From CAZYTM01 sp964649725 (GTDB taxonomy: Bacteria > Desulfobacterota > Desulfuromonadia > Geobacterales > Geobacteraceae): a stretch of 64,000 bases of DNA. Location: the NCBI GenBank assembly GCA_964649725.1, contig CAZYTM010000003.1:62001-126000 (forward strand), read 5' to 3'. Numbering within the stretch: position 1 is the first letter of the stretch; every line of letters starts with the position of its first letter. The notes under the pieces are model-generated. The model saw nothing but the letters and a program-made list of their open reading frames with translations. It was not told the origin of the DNA and made no database searches. The translations under genes were made by a program, and so were the position numbers. Below are positions 17,695 through 26,366 of the stretch, one piece after another.

Positions 17695-18084
17695 TTAGCC
17701 GGCTTTCCCGTGCAAAGTCTTGCCTGAGTCCTTTATCGATTTAATCAAGCCGACAAGCATTCGTGCTAAAGCAATTGAATCGTTTCGCAAGCCATTTAGG
17801 CATTCAGCAGAGATCCAGTGACATTTTTCAAATATCATCAGTATTGTGACAGTTTCGTAAAGTGAGCCACGGGCTATATACAGATAATGCACAAATTCCT
17901 TTCTGGAATATCTCCCTTTACCTTCGGCTATATTCATTGCTATTGACGAGGAAGAAGCCTCCAGTTGTTCGAATAAGCGATAATGTTTCCTTTCTTTCTT
18001 CAGCGCTTCAGACAGATCAATAACTTTGCTGGCAAATTCAAGCGCTTGTTGCCAGACTGCCAAATCCTCAAACCCCAATTTCAT
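17695..18084 (-). CDS. Four-helix bundle protein (23S rRNA intervening-sequence type)
   Basis: 129 residues starting MKLGFEDLAVWQQALEFASK, with ASSSSIAMNIAEGKGRYS and FVHYLYIARGSLYET, the consensus of the IVS/four-helix bundle family first seen encoded within 23S rRNA intervening sequences. Those proteins are small, helical and of unknown function; free-standing copies are common in Geobacter-like genomes. I place the start at 18084, behind a strong GGAGGAG, instead of an in-frame start 21 bases upstream. It is flanked on both sides by heptamer arrays, so it looks like an isolated insertion in the glycan locus. Confidence 0.88.
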   Translation of the reverse strand: MKLGFEDLAVWQQALEFASKVIDLSEALKKERKHYRLFEQLEASSSSIAMNIAEGKGRYSRKEFVHYLYIARGSLYETVTILMIFEKCHWISAECLNGLRNDSIALARMLVGLIKSIKDSGKTLHGKAG

Positions 18085-18138
18085 GACTCCTCCATGAGTT
18101 AACAAAATATTTTATGCGCGTAAACTAAAAGCTTCGAA

Positions 18139-18273
18139 CTTCCACCTTTCACCTTGCACCTTTCACCATTGAGCTTTCACCATTCACCATTGAGCCTTCA
18201 CCATTCACCATTGAGCCTTCACCATTCACCATTGAGCCTTCACCTTTCACCTTGCACCATTAAGCCATCTGCT
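18139..18273. repeat. Heptamer array, TTCACCN class, with 21-bp higher-order unit
   Basis: Units such as TTCACCA, TTCACCT and TTGAGCC repeat with period seven. Three consecutive copies of the 21-bp block TTCACCATTCACC-ATTGAGCC (about 18174-18240) show a second level of duplication. It lies between the four-helix bundle gene and the next glycosyltransferase. No gene or promoter was seen. Confidence 0.85.
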
Positions 18274-18288
18274 TCCAGCCTCCAGCTG

Positions 18289-19551
18289 TCACAAAAGCAT
18301 TTCCCGATAAACCCGGCCCAGCTCGTTTCTGGCCAAATCAGGCGAATAGCGCTCCTCAGCCTCTCTCCTGGCAGCTCTACCCAGTGACCGGCGCAGTTCA
18401 GGATCGTCCACCAGTCTCTCTATCTGCGCAACAAGCCCGGCAAGATCGTCGGTCGCCACCAGCACCCCTGTCCGGTCTCCCTTCAGCACGGTGTTTATCC
18501 CCTCGATGTCGGTTCCGATAACTGCTATGCCGCTCGCCATGTAGACCGGCAGTTTCCCCGGCACATTCCCTCCGTAGAGGCGTAGCGCAAAACCGATATG
18601 GCAGATGGCGAGGTACTGTGGGAGACGTGAGAACGGTTCGTCATCCACGAATGAAATCCTGCCTGATATGCCGGCCTTTTCCGCCATCAGCCGGTATTCG
18701 GCAAGGGGCCTGCCAAAGAGCACCAGCCTGATGTCATGACGTTTTTTGCAGAGCATGGCAAAGGCATCCAAGAGGAAATCGACCCCCTGGTAGCTCTCCA
18801 TCCCCCCGGAATAGATGAGAAGAGTCTCCCCTGCCGGCCTGAGGCGCTTCTCCAACCCCCTGTCGATATCTTCTGCAGTAACCCGGAACTGTTCCAGTTC
18901 AGGGACATCCTCCACCACCGCGACCTTGTCCAGGGGGAGCCCCTTTGCCAGGAATTCATCACGCCTGAGGAGCGACTGGGCAACAATCATATCCACGCTC
19001 CGCTCTACCCAGTTCTCGAAACGCCTGAGTGGCCCGAGAAGTATTGATCTGGCGGAGATGGCGCCGGTTGCCAGAAGCTCCGGCACAAAGGTGCCGTGGG
19101 CGTTGTAGATGACCCGACTACCTGTGAATAGCCGCACCATGAGCCCGATGAATGCCCCTTCGTGGAGGTGCCCGTCTATCAACCTTATACCTTCGCGACG
19201 CACCACGTGCAAGGCAGTGAAAAAGAGGAGCAGGTCATAAAAGATCTTTGCCAGGTTTGCCCCGGTCCTCGTTATTCTGAGGGGAATGGGCCAGGTACGG
19301 TGTATGGCAAAGGGGAGGTCACCGGGATCCCCCTGGTTATAGGTGATGATATGTATGTCGAACTTTTCGGCCAGTGCTGTTGCAAGTCGTCTTATTCTGA
19401 GAGGGGTGCCCCGGTCGATGGGAAAGGGGCAAGGGGCGATGATTGCCACCTTTTCCCGTGAATCGTGAACCGTGAAGCGTGAATCATTAGAACCCGTGAG
19501 ACGTGATTCGTGATTCGTGAGTTGTGATGCGTTAAGAGAAGTATCGATCAA
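18289..19551 (-). CDS. Glycosyltransferase family 4
   Basis: 420 residues as read from a TTG at 19551 with AAGGG upstream. The GT-B core starts near residue 33 (VAIIAPCPFPIDRGTPLRI), with GGMESYQGVDFLLDAF in the middle and GFALRLYGGNVPGKLPVYMA near residue 320 in the donor-binding region. Residues 9-31 are encoded by CGTGAAT-type heptamer repeats (19452-19534) and look like translated repeat rather than part of the fold, so the true start may be later; no better start codon with a Shine-Dalgarno is visible nearby. Likely role is sugar transfer in the surface glycan pathway. Confidence 0.8.
   Translation of the reverse strand: MIDTSLNASQLTNHESRLTGSNDSRFTVHDSREKVAIIAPCPFPIDRGTPLRIRRLATALAEKFDIHIITYNQGDPGDLPFAIHRTWPIPLRITRTGANLAKIFYDLLLFFTALHVVRREGIRLIDGHLHEGAFIGLMVRLFTGSRVIYNAHGTFVPELLATGAISARSILLGPLRRFENWVERSVDMIVAQSLLRRDEFLAKGLPLDKVAVVEDVPELEQFRVTAEDIDRGLEKRLRPAGETLLIYSGGMESYQGVDFLLDAFAMLCKKRHDIRLVLFGRPLAEYRLMAEKAGISGRISFVDDEPFSRLPQYLAICHIGFALRLYGGNVPGKLPVYMASGIAVIGTDIEGINTVLKGDRTGVLVATDDLAGLVAQIERLVDDPELRRSLGRAARREAEERYSPDLARNELGRVYREMLL
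19452..19534. repeat. Heptamer array CGTGAAT class inside a coding 5' end
   Basis: Repeated CGTGAAT, CGTGAAC, CGTGAAG and CGTGATT units (the reverse complement class of TTCACGN). They lie within the predicted N-terminus of the GT4 gene and remain in one open frame. Confidence 0.75.
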
Positions 19552-19576
19552 TCAGAGACCCTTCGTTTCTTGTTTT

Positions 19577-19653
19577 ACTCTTCACGTTTCACGCTTCACC
19601 CTTCACGCTTCACCCTTCACGCTTCACGCTTCACGTTTCACGCTTCACGTTTA
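19577..19653. repeat. Heptamer array, TTCACGN/TTCACCC class
   Basis: About ten units of TTCACGC, TTCACGT and TTCACCC. The array covers the stop codon and last eight codons of the GT2 gene at 19631-20584 (ending INVKRET). Together with the oppositely oriented units at 19452-19534 it could form a long imperfect hairpin. Confidence 0.8.
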
Positions 19654-20584
19654 TGGTTTCCCGGATCGCATAGATCGGTTTCCCCTGGGTCTCATAGTAA
19701 GTACGGGCGTTCAGCTCACCCAACAGGCCGAGGACGATCAACTGGACACCGGCAAAGAGGAGAAAGGCGGTGAGGATGAGGAGCGGATTGCGGTTCATGT
19801 TCATCTGTTCGGCCAGCTTCATGTAGATAGTGAGAGCGCCGCAGAGGGAGCCGGCCGCAAGGGTATAAATCCCCCACCTGCCGAAGAGCTGTATCGGCCG
19901 GGTGGAGTAGGAGAGGAGGAATTTGACTGTCAAGAGATCGAGGATGACCCTGGTGGTACGGGAGATACCGTATTTACTGCTACCAAACCGCCGCGGATGG
20001 TGGTTCACCGGCATTTCGGCGACCCTGGCCCCGAGTTGCGAGGCGAGCGCCGGCATGAAGCGATGCATCTCGCCATAGAGATTGACCCCCTCCAGCACCT
20101 CGCGCCGATAGGCCTTGAGGGTACAACCGTAATCGTGCAGATGGACCCCGGTAAACCAGGAGATCAGGCGGTTGGCCAGCAGAGAGGGGAGTTTCCTGGT
20201 GATAAAGGTGTCGTGCCGCTCCTTTCGCCACCCTGAGACCACATCATAACCGGTCTCAAGCTTCTCCAGCAGGGGGATGATATCGGCAGGGTCGTTCTGC
20301 AGATCGCCATCCATCGGGACGATGACGCGACCGCTGGCTGCGGCGAAACCGGCAGCCATCGCCGCTGTCTGGCCAAAGTTACGGCGCAGCCGCACTACCT
20401 TGATCCGCTGATCCCCTGCGGCGATCTCCTTGCAGCGGGCAAAGGAGGCATCGATAGAGCCGTCGTCCACCAGGATCAGCTCGTAATCAAGACCACTGGT
20501 CGCCATTGCTCCAGTTACAGCGGTTGCCAGCATGAGGATATTATCCTCTTCATTATATATAGGCACAACTATGCTAAGGTCCAT
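19631..20584 (-). CDS. Polyprenyl-phosphate glycosyltransferase, GT2 (GtrB/DPM1-like)
   Basis: 317 residues. The GT-A domain shows LSIVVPIYNEEDNI, LILVDDGSIDAS and MDGDLQNDPAD (the DXD-type metal site extended as in GtrB and dolichyl-phosphate mannose synthase). Two C-terminal hydrophobic segments (residues about 230-255 and 265-290) anchor it in the inner membrane. Family enzymes load a single sugar onto undecaprenyl phosphate for later transfer in the periplasm. The last residues are encoded by heptamer repeats. Confidence 0.85.
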   Translation of the reverse strand: MDLSIVVPIYNEEDNILMLATAVTGAMATSGLDYELILVDDGSIDASFARCKEIAAGDQRIKVVRLRRNFGQTAAMAAGFAAASGRVIVPMDGDLQNDPADIIPLLEKLETGYDVVSGWRKERHDTFITRKLPSLLANRLISWFTGVHLHDYGCTLKAYRREVLEGVNLYGEMHRFMPALASQLGARVAEMPVNHHPRRFGSSKYGISRTTRVILDLLTVKFLLSYSTRPIQLFGRWGIYTLAAGSLCGALTIYMKLAEQMNMNRNPLLILTAFLLFAGVQLIVLGLLGELNARTYYETQGKPIYAIRETINVKRET

Positions 20585-20651
20585 GCTATTTCCCTTCAGA
20601 AAATAGTTTATTGGGAACAGGTACCCGTGATCTGCAAATACTGGTCAGCTC

Positions 20652-20742
20652 ACCATCCTCAGTTCCCAGTTCCCTATTAACCATCCTCAGTTCCCAGTTC
20701 CCTATTCACCGTTCCCAGTTCCCCGTTCCCTATTCACCATCC
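20652..20742. repeat. Heptamer array TTCCCNN with a 28-bp tandem duplication
   Basis: Units TTCCCAG, TTCCCTA and TTCACCN. A 28-bp block starting ACCATCCTCAGTTCCCAG occurs twice back to back (20652-20678 and 20680-20706). The array enters the 3' end of the GT2 gene at 20702 and supplies its last residues. Confidence 0.8.
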
Positions 20743-21676
20743 TTAAAGTAACTTCGCTCTCACCCTGCTGCTCCTTGTAACGCGGCCGTAAGAGCCCGGT
20801 CAGCAGACCGAAACCATAACTTATGTGCAAAAACGGCAATAGAAGCGGCAGCCAGCAGAGCGCTCCGGCCATACGGGCAATAAGAGCTGTGTAGACACTC
20901 GCAGCCGCAATTATTAGTGCATAGCACAAAAGCGGCAGATAGTAAACCGGCTTGACAAGGAGCGGCAGCAAAGAGAGGTAAGCCACCAGGAAGAGCGGCG
21001 CCAGGGTAACCGGTTTCACCTTGCCGCTCAACAGTGTCTGCTCCCCCCGGCCTCGGCCGTAGGTGAAGAGCTGCCGGACAAACTGGCGAAAGCTCCGGCG
21101 CTGGCTCCGATAGACAGTCAGCTGCGGATCATGGAGAAGCTGCCACCCCTGGCTGCGGAGCCGTTCCATCAGCTCGTTCTCCTCGTTTGGATAGAGCCGC
21201 TCATCAAGCCCGCCAGAAGCAAGAAAGAGCTCCCTGCGAAAACTCAGATTGCAGAGGATTAGCTCCCGGTCGTCGGTCAGACGGGCGCTGCCGCTCTGAC
21301 GATAGCGGTTGCGCATCGCTCCGCCGCCGATAAGCGATCCGAGCGCCAGGCCGATGGACTGCTGCAACATTGTATCGCTTGCCGGAGTGAGTGATGGGCC
21401 GCCAACCGCTGCCACCTGAGGGTTTTCATAATGCTTGAGCAGTCGCGCGATATTATCGCCACCCACCATGGCATCATCGTCGAGAAAATAGAGGATCTCC
21501 CCTTTCGCCGCAGCTGCACCGAGATTACGCTGCCGGCTCGGCTGCCGCCCCTCTGCCACAATGATCTCGAACAGCTCTGCAGGGAGATCGCCGCCAAGCA
21601 AAGGTGCCAGGGCACGAACTTCCCCGCCGGGAGCCACCGGTATTATTATAGATATCTTCAGGACGGTTTCTGTCAT
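20702..21676 (-). CDS. Glycosyltransferase family 2 with C-terminal membrane segments
   Basis: 324 residues. GT-A features are ISIIIPVAPGGEVRALAPLL, IVAEGRQPSRQRNLGAAAAKG and YFLDDDAMVGGDN (acidic metal-binding site). The region after residue 230 is hydrophobic (about three membrane helices) as in succinoglycan-type GT2 enzymes. The final residues RERGTGNGE are encoded by the adjoining heptamer array, suggesting that the original stop was lost or replaced. It is the promoter-proximal end of the glycan block: the next gene upstream is separated by a terminator. Confidence 0.8.
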   Translation of the reverse strand: MTETVLKISIIIPVAPGGEVRALAPLLGGDLPAELFEIIVAEGRQPSRQRNLGAAAAKGEILYFLDDDAMVGGDNIARLLKHYENPQVAAVGGPSLTPASDTMLQQSIGLALGSLIGGGAMRNRYRQSGSARLTDDRELILCNLSFRRELFLASGGLDERLYPNEENELMERLRSQGWQLLHDPQLTVYRSQRRSFRQFVRQLFTYGRGRGEQTLLSGKVKPVTLAPLFLVAYLSLLPLLVKPVYYLPLLCYALIIAAASVYTALIARMAGALCWLPLLLPFLHISYGFGLLTGLLRPRYKEQQGESEVTLRMVNRERGTGNGE

Positions 21677-21773
21677 ATTCTCTTATCTATAAACTGGCAC
21701 GACTTTCACTGGTCTAAGAAGCTGCTGTTATACCTCTGCAGAAATACGCCACTATCCTCTCTGCCCATAAACA

Positions 21774-21796
21774 GAAAAACCGGGCATAACCCGGTT
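21774..21796 (-). terminator. Intrinsic terminator after the beta-barrel gene
   Basis: A 7-bp stem AACCGGG/CCCGGTT (21778-21784 and 21790-21796) with a 5-nt loop is followed, in minus-strand reading, by a run of five T. It lies 27 bases past the stop of the barrel gene and separates the electron-transfer locus from the glycan locus. Confidence 0.8.
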
Positions 21797-21822
21797 CGTT
21801 GTAGCAAAATCGATCTTTACGG

Positions 21823-24036
21823 CTAGAAATACTTCTTCATATTGGCCATGAACCGTTTCTCCACCCTCTTGTCTACCCCGTCCCGTCGGCCATAGGTGTA
21901 ATCGAGGCTGGCTTTCAGCTTCTGATAATCGATGCCGATCCCGGCAGAACCGTCGAACTGGGTCTGGGACTCAGGCTGGATCAGGCTGTAACCTGCCGAT
22001 GCCTTGAGATATAGATTACGTATCGGGTAGTAATTGCTCTGCAATGAGAAGCGGGTATTTTCACTGGCCGACACCGGGAGTGCGCCATTACCCAGACTGG
22101 TTGTATTTGTAATGATACCTCCAGTACCACGCCAATAGCTGAGCTCTTCCGTCACGTCGAACAGGGTCCTGGAGGTACCGTAATAGGAATTGCGGCGGTA
22201 GGTCAACCGCTGGACAACACTTGCTGATGTGGTAACGGTTACGCTGTCATTGTTTCTGTCATAATTTGCCTGCAGGGACATTTCCAGACTACGCTGGGGG
22301 GTGTATTTGACCGTACTGGAGGTAGAAATCTGCGAGCTGTCGAGCCCGGCAACGGTTCGCCAGGAGTAGACGGTTCTGGAGTCAAAGATCAGGTTGTTCC
22401 TGGTGAAATTAAATGTCGACCCCACCTCTGAGATCATGTCGGCATCCAGGTTCTCCGGCTTGTAATAGTCCTCTGCTGCGGTTAAGCCGATGCGGATGCT
22501 CGAAGTCGGTATATATGAGATCGCCAGCCTGCTTATGGAGCGGTAAAAGCCTAGTGATGGCTCAGAGCGCTGCATACCGGTAGTGTTTGCCCCCTGAAAA
22601 CCCTGTTTGGTAGGGAGGGCTGTGTCGGCAACCTCACGTGAACCGGCAGCGACTGTCAATGTCTGGTTCAGAGCGATCCTCATCTCGGGGTTCGGGGTAT
22701 AGGAGACATTACCCTTGAGGTCATGCTGATGGGAGAACTGATTCCCTTGCGATGAATCTATCAGCATAGTGTTGTAGCTGCCACCCAGTCCGAACTCCCT
22801 GGAGTAGCGTTGGGTACTGTTGGTCTCCAGACCGGCACTGACGATAGTGCTTGTTCCGGTAGTCGCCTCGAGCCGTTCAGTTGCAAGGTTGGAACTGAGG
22901 GTGAATGGTGAACTCTTGAACGAATAGAGCTGCGCCTGGGTGATATAGTCATCTTTGACCAGGCCGCTGTAGACGCCGGCATCAGACTTGACACTGTAGT
23001 ACTCGGTACGTACACGCCAATCGGTATCCTTCCCCCAGGTGCCGTTCAGAAAGAGGGGGATCCTCTGATCATAGCGGACCCCGGCGACATCCACCTGCCG
23101 GGTAAAGGTGTTCAGGGAAAGCCCCTCCCAATCCTTACGGGTCGCTTTGGCAAAAAAGTTAAGTTCGTATGTCTCGGTATCTATCGTGCGGACTTCATCA
23201 TGCTTGGTCAACTGGCCATCAACCGATATCTTTATCCAGTTGCTCAGATCTATCCACTGCCGCTTCATGGTATGGTCAACAGTACCGAGCATTATCTGCG
23301 ATTCAAACGAATTATTCGTCGTATTGATAAAATCATCATATTGGGTCGTCCGGTAGTGGAACCAGTTATTCTTCTTGTTGAGACTCACGAATGCCAGTTT
23401 GCGCAACCTTGAATCAACCTTGATCTGCCCCTTGGTATCCTGATGGATCTCATCCCGATAATCGACATAAAGTTTCGGCAACTCCCTGAAGAGTGAATCA
23501 TAACCGTTAGTCAGGCTGTTATTCACCCCGACCATCAAGGTCGCGCCACTGATGATGCTCAACCCGTCCCGCATATCCGACACGATGCCGGGTCGGATGA
23601 CAGATGCCTGTTCATTAAGTTTGCTAGCTGTATCTTCCTGGAAGGTGAGCCGATCAAGGTTGCGACTGAATGCTTTGAGGCGGAACGGGAGCTCCTTAGG
23701 GGTCAATGATATCTCCCCTTCATAGAGGATATGGCCGGCATTGATAGAGGGTGATTGCTCTTCGCCAGGGGTCTTGATCTTGGTGTCAAAGGAACCCCAT
23801 TCATAACCGAGCGCCAGTGCGTAATGACCAAGACGCCCTTCCACCAGCCGCCCCCTGTCATTATAGAGGAGCGAATAGCGCTGGTAAAAAGTACTCGCAT
23901 CTAATACCCGCAGATCATTGCGATCAGCAGTAAAACTTGTGTAGCCAAGCTCTACTTCACCATTTATCCTGGCCTCTGCACTACCGGCAAAAAAGCAGAT
24001 CAGCAGCAAAGAGAAGAGAAACAGCCTGGTTTTCAT
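21823..24036 (-). CDS. Outer-membrane beta-barrel protein of an electron-transfer locus
   Basis: About 737 residues. The start MKTRLFLFSLLLICFFAGSAEA is a clear Sec signal peptide, so I begin at 24036; an in-frame extension to 24177 would cover a hairpin and lacks any protein feature. The mature chain is a long series of alternating polar/hydrophobic strands rich in Tyr, Ser, Thr and Asn, and ends KKYF with the terminal Phe that the BAM machinery recognises. No heme motif or conserved enzyme motif is visible. Position next to NHL lipoproteins and multiheme cytochromes suggests an outer-membrane conduit, export pore or anchor for the cytochromes. Size resembles the barrels of Geobacter porin-cytochrome complexes, but similarity has not been tested. 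Confidence 0.75.
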   Translation of the reverse strand: MKTRLFLFSLLLICFFAGSAEARINGEVELGYTSFTADRNDLRVLDASTFYQRYSLLYNDRGRLVEGRLGHYALALGYEWGSFDTKIKTPGEEQSPSINAGHILYEGEISLTPKELPFRLKAFSRNLDRLTFQEDTASKLNEQASVIRPGIVSDMRDGLSIISGATLMVGVNNSLTNGYDSLFRELPKLYVDYRDEIHQDTKGQIKVDSRLRKLAFVSLNKKNNWFHYRTTQYDDFINTTNNSFESQIMLGTVDHTMKRQWIDLSNWIKISVDGQLTKHDEVRTIDTETYELNFFAKATRKDWEGLSLNTFTRQVDVAGVRYDQRIPLFLNGTWGKDTDWRVRTEYYSVKSDAGVYSGLVKDDYITQAQLYSFKSSPFTLSSNLATERLEATTGTSTIVSAGLETNSTQRYSREFGLGGSYNTMLIDSSQGNQFSHQHDLKGNVSYTPNPEMRIALNQTLTVAAGSREVADTALPTKQGFQGANTTGMQRSEPSLGFYRSISRLAISYIPTSSIRIGLTAAEDYYKPENLDADMISEVGSTFNFTRNNLIFDSRTVYSWRTVAGLDSSQISTSSTVKYTPQRSLEMSLQANYDRNNDSVTVTTSASVVQRLTYRRNSYYGTSRTLFDVTEELSYWRGTGGIITNTTSLGNGALPVSASENTRFSLQSNYYPIRNLYLKASAGYSLIQPESQTQFDGSAGIGIDYQKLKASLDYTYGRRDGVDKRVEKRFMANMKKYF

Positions 24037-24158
24037 TATGTGGGAATGCGCTTGGGGCATGTATTGACTCAGTTTTTCCCTGATAAATCCGGATCTCTGC
24101 AAGATTCGACAATTAGCCATAAAATTTGCTAAATCAGGATTGCAAGTATCATACCTCT

Positions 24159-24178
24159 CGTGCCAAAAAAATGGCACG
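24159..24178. other. Perfect 7-bp inverted repeat upstream of the barrel gene
   Basis: CGTGCCA and TGGCACG are separated by six A. It lies about 125 bases upstream of the barrel start in a gap (24037-24304) without genes. It could be an operator or RNA hairpin. On neither strand is it followed by a good T-run, so I do not call it a terminator, and the GG-N10-GC spacing of a sigma-54 promoter is absent. Confidence 0.5.
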
Positions 24179-24304
24179 ACCTAACCTATTATAACTACTT
24201 GTTTTTCTGTGTATTTTTAGAGGCGTTACGGGGTTAAAGAGGGATAATCTCCAAGTATGGTTATTTGGCTACAGTTTTACCGGTGAAATAGCATGTGCCA
24301 GCTG

Positions 24305-25393
24305 CTACTTCTTCCCCTGCAGATACTGGAATATCTGGAATCTCTGGTTCATCTGGTCCACCACATAGATAGCGTCCTGCTCGTCGATATCTATCCCCTG
24401 AGGGAGCATGAACCCGCCAGGGACAGCCTTGCCGGTGCCGGCGGTAAAATACTGGCCCCCAAGGGAGAAGAGAAAATCGCCAAACTGGCTGAAGATCATA
24501 ACCCTGCTGGTTCTCCCTTCAGTGACATAGATATTGAAGTCCGAATCGACCGCTACCCCTTTGATAATCTGGAAATCGCTCACTCCGTCGCCACGTCTAC
24601 CGAATTTCCGGATAAAGTTGCCATTTGCGTCCAGTATCTGGATTCTGGCATTCATGACATCAGCTACGACAATTTCCCCCCCCCTGCTCACTGCCACGGC
24701 CACCGGGTAACTGAACTCCCCATCATTGGAGCCTACCCGGCCATAGGTGGCAAGCAGTTTGCCATCGCGACCGAGCGCCAGCAGCTGGTGCAGGCCGACA
24801 TCGCACAACAGCAGGCGGTCCTGCTTGCGATCGTAGGTCAATGAGACCGGACGTTTGACCATACCGTCAAGATTGATCTCTCCAACCGGCTTTTCATCCC
24901 GGCCAAAGATGAATATCTTTTTACCGACCGAATCAAGCAGATATATCGTACCGTCACCAGTTACTGCCAGTCCGGCCAACTGCCTTATCTCCGGTGGACC
25001 ACCAGGATCTCTCAGCAGGTAGACATCCAGCTCGTTAAAGTCATAAACGTAGACATTCTGCATCGCCTGGTCGAGGATATATACCTTGCCTCGGCCATTG
25101 CTCTTTATATCGATAGGCTTCCGGAAGAGTACCGGGTCTTCCCTGCCGACAAAGAGTTCACGCAGCGCCCGGAACTTGCTGACCGGCAGGTCGAGCTGGC
25201 TTTCGTAGGCACCAGTCCATTCGATTTTCGGTTCATTAGGTGGGTATGGCCAGTAGTAATGGCGAAGCGGGGCTTTTTCCGCACATCCGGATAAAAGGCA
25301 GATGAACATGAGCAGAGAGAGTAAGCGTACAGCTGCTGTTTGTCTTGTCACGACACCCCCGAAAAGTAAGGACTGCGCATTAATATAAGACAT
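24305..25393 (-). CDS. NHL-repeat lipoprotein (second copy)
   Basis: 362 residues. A hydrophobic leader ends in the lipobox LLSGC, so the mature protein is probably membrane-anchored by a lipidated Cys. The rest is a beta-propeller built from NHL repeats, for example DGEFSYPVAVAVSRGGEIVV, DVMNARIQILDANGNFIRKF, QIIKGVAVDSDFNIYVTEG and GGFMLPQGIDIDEQDAIYVV. A GTG at 25351 behind GGGGG is an alternative start giving a cleaner signal peptide. It resembles the NHL lipoprotein at 26564-27643 over its whole length (both have a WP-PP-P-IEW segment after the lipobox), so the two are likely paralogues flanking the tetraheme cytochrome. NHL propellers usually bind proteins or nucleic acid; a scaffold role at the cell surface is inference. 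Confidence 0.85.
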   Translation of the reverse strand: MSYINAQSLLFGGVVTRQTAAVRLLSLLMFICLLSGCAEKAPLRHYYWPYPPNEPKIEWTGAYESQLDLPVSKFRALRELFVGREDPVLFRKPIDIKSNGRGKVYILDQAMQNVYVYDFNELDVYLLRDPGGPPEIRQLAGLAVTGDGTIYLLDSVGKKIFIFGRDEKPVGEINLDGMVKRPVSLTYDRKQDRLLLCDVGLHQLLALGRDGKLLATYGRVGSNDGEFSYPVAVAVSRGGEIVVADVMNARIQILDANGNFIRKFGRRGDGVSDFQIIKGVAVDSDFNIYVTEGRTSRVMIFSQFGDFLFSLGGQYFTAGTGKAVPGGFMLPQGIDIDEQDAIYVVDQMNQRFQIFQYLQGKK

Positions 25394-25495
25394 TTCACCG
25401 GTCGGCTGCCTGATGCCCGGCGATCATCTCCGGGAAGACCGACCCTGAAAATACCGTAAAGGGATAATACATCATGTACGGGAACAGCCCATAAT

Positions 25496-25526
25496 GAAAA
25501 AAACGGGGCGGAAAATTCCGCCCCGT
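25496..25526 (-). terminator. Strong intrinsic terminator after the OmcE-like gene
   Basis: A perfect 11-bp stem, ACGGGGCGGAA at 25503-25513 pairing with TTCCGCCCCGT at 25516-25526, with a 2-nt loop. In minus-strand reading it is followed by a run of T (complement of A at 25496-25502). It lies 33 bases after the tetraheme cytochrome stop and should insulate it from the downstream NHL gene. Confidence 0.92.
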
Positions 25527-25559
25527 TATATAACACGATACTATCTTTATGACAACAGC

Positions 25560-26195
25560 TTACTTGGCATGGCAGGTGAGGCAGAGGGCGCTGCCGGCGT
25601 TGCTGGCGCGGAGGAAATAGCCATTTGCCGGGTCATGAACTGCATGACAGGAGGCACACTCCAGGGTATCTGCTGCGCCACTGAAGAGCGGCAGTGTACC
25701 GACGGCATGGGATGCTGCAGCAACGAGCCCTGCATCAGCTGCCTGAGCTGCAGTATAGCTGAAGCCGATCGGGTGGTCGTTGGTCAGTGTGCCGAGGTTG
25801 GTGTTGGCTGCATCAAGAGTACCAGCACGGAGGGTCTGGCCCACTGCGTTTCTGACATTAGCTAGAGAGGTTGTGCCGTCATGGCAGCTGAGGCAGAAGG
25901 AGGAGATGCTGCTGCCGGTGATCGAAGCAGTTGCAGCTGCATTGGTGAGGGTATTGCTGTAGTAAAGGGTGGTGCCGGAAGCGATAGCCGGATTGTAGGT
26001 ACGGTTCCAGAGGGGTACTGCAACCTGTGCATTATGCGGGGTGTGGCAGTAGATACAGATCTGGTTGGTAGCGCCAGTGTAAGAAGTACCGGTACTGGTG
26101 GAAGAGAGGTCATGCTTGCTGTTGACGATGGATGCGGCAGATGCTGCGCCAGCCATCAGCATGATTGCTGCGGTGATGAGTGCGATCTTTTTCAT
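25560..26195 (-). CDS. omcE: Tetraheme c-type cytochrome, OmcE-like nanowire candidate
   Basis: 211 residues with a Sec signal peptide (MKKIALITAAIMLMAGAASA). Four CXXCH sites bind heme c at residues 47-51, 101-105, 180-184 and 205-209. Five further histidines (28, 54, 141, 163, 187) could be distal ligands, enough for four bis-His hemes. The start SIVNSKHDLS before CIYCHTPHN, the heme count and size match my recollection of OmcE from Geobacter sulfurreducens, which polymerises into a conductive extracellular filament. Gene order with NHL protein, multiheme cytochromes, ccsB, resB and pur genes also fits the omcE neighbourhood I remember. It has its own sigma-54-like promoter and strong terminator, consistent with high expression as a separate unit. 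Without alignment, OmcE identity is probable, not certain. Confidence 0.85.
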   Translation of the reverse strand: MKKIALITAAIMLMAGAASAASIVNSKHDLSSTSTGTSYTGATNQICIYCHTPHNAQVAVPLWNRTYNPAIASGTTLYYSNTLTNAAATASITGSSISSFCLSCHDGTTSLANVRNAVGQTLRAGTLDAANTNLGTLTNDHPIGFSYTAAQAADAGLVAAASHAVGTLPLFSGAADTLECASCHAVHDPANGYFLRASNAGSALCLTCHAK

Positions 26196-26225
26196 TTTCT
26201 TTGTCCCTTTCTTTGCAATGTTATT

Positions 26226-26242
26226 GCCCTGTCTGGCAGGGC
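26226..26242 (-). promoter_or_regulatory. Hairpin in the 5' leader of the omcE-like gene
   Basis: GCCCTG and CAGGGC form a perfect 6-bp stem with a 5-nt loop, about 30 bases upstream of the start codon. It could stabilise the mRNA or hinder translation. The consensus of GEMM c-di-GMP/cGAMP riboswitches (GCAAACC, ACGCAAAGC) is not present here. Confidence 0.5.
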
Positions 26243-26366
26243 TACGTTGACCCTTTTACTAGTTCTAGTCTTTTTACTATCTTCTAAAAATCATTTTTTT
26301 ATTTCTTTGAATCCACCCCCTTGATCAGAATTTATAAAACAATAAATATTATTAAAAACAATGTTG

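Noticed and set aside
17695..18105. 23S rRNA intervening sequence
   Set aside because: The protein belongs to that family but no rRNA sequence flanks it; it is a free-standing gene.
24037..24177. Upstream in-frame extension of the beta-barrel protein
   Set aside because: It runs over a perfect hairpin and lacks features; the signal peptide starts at 24036.
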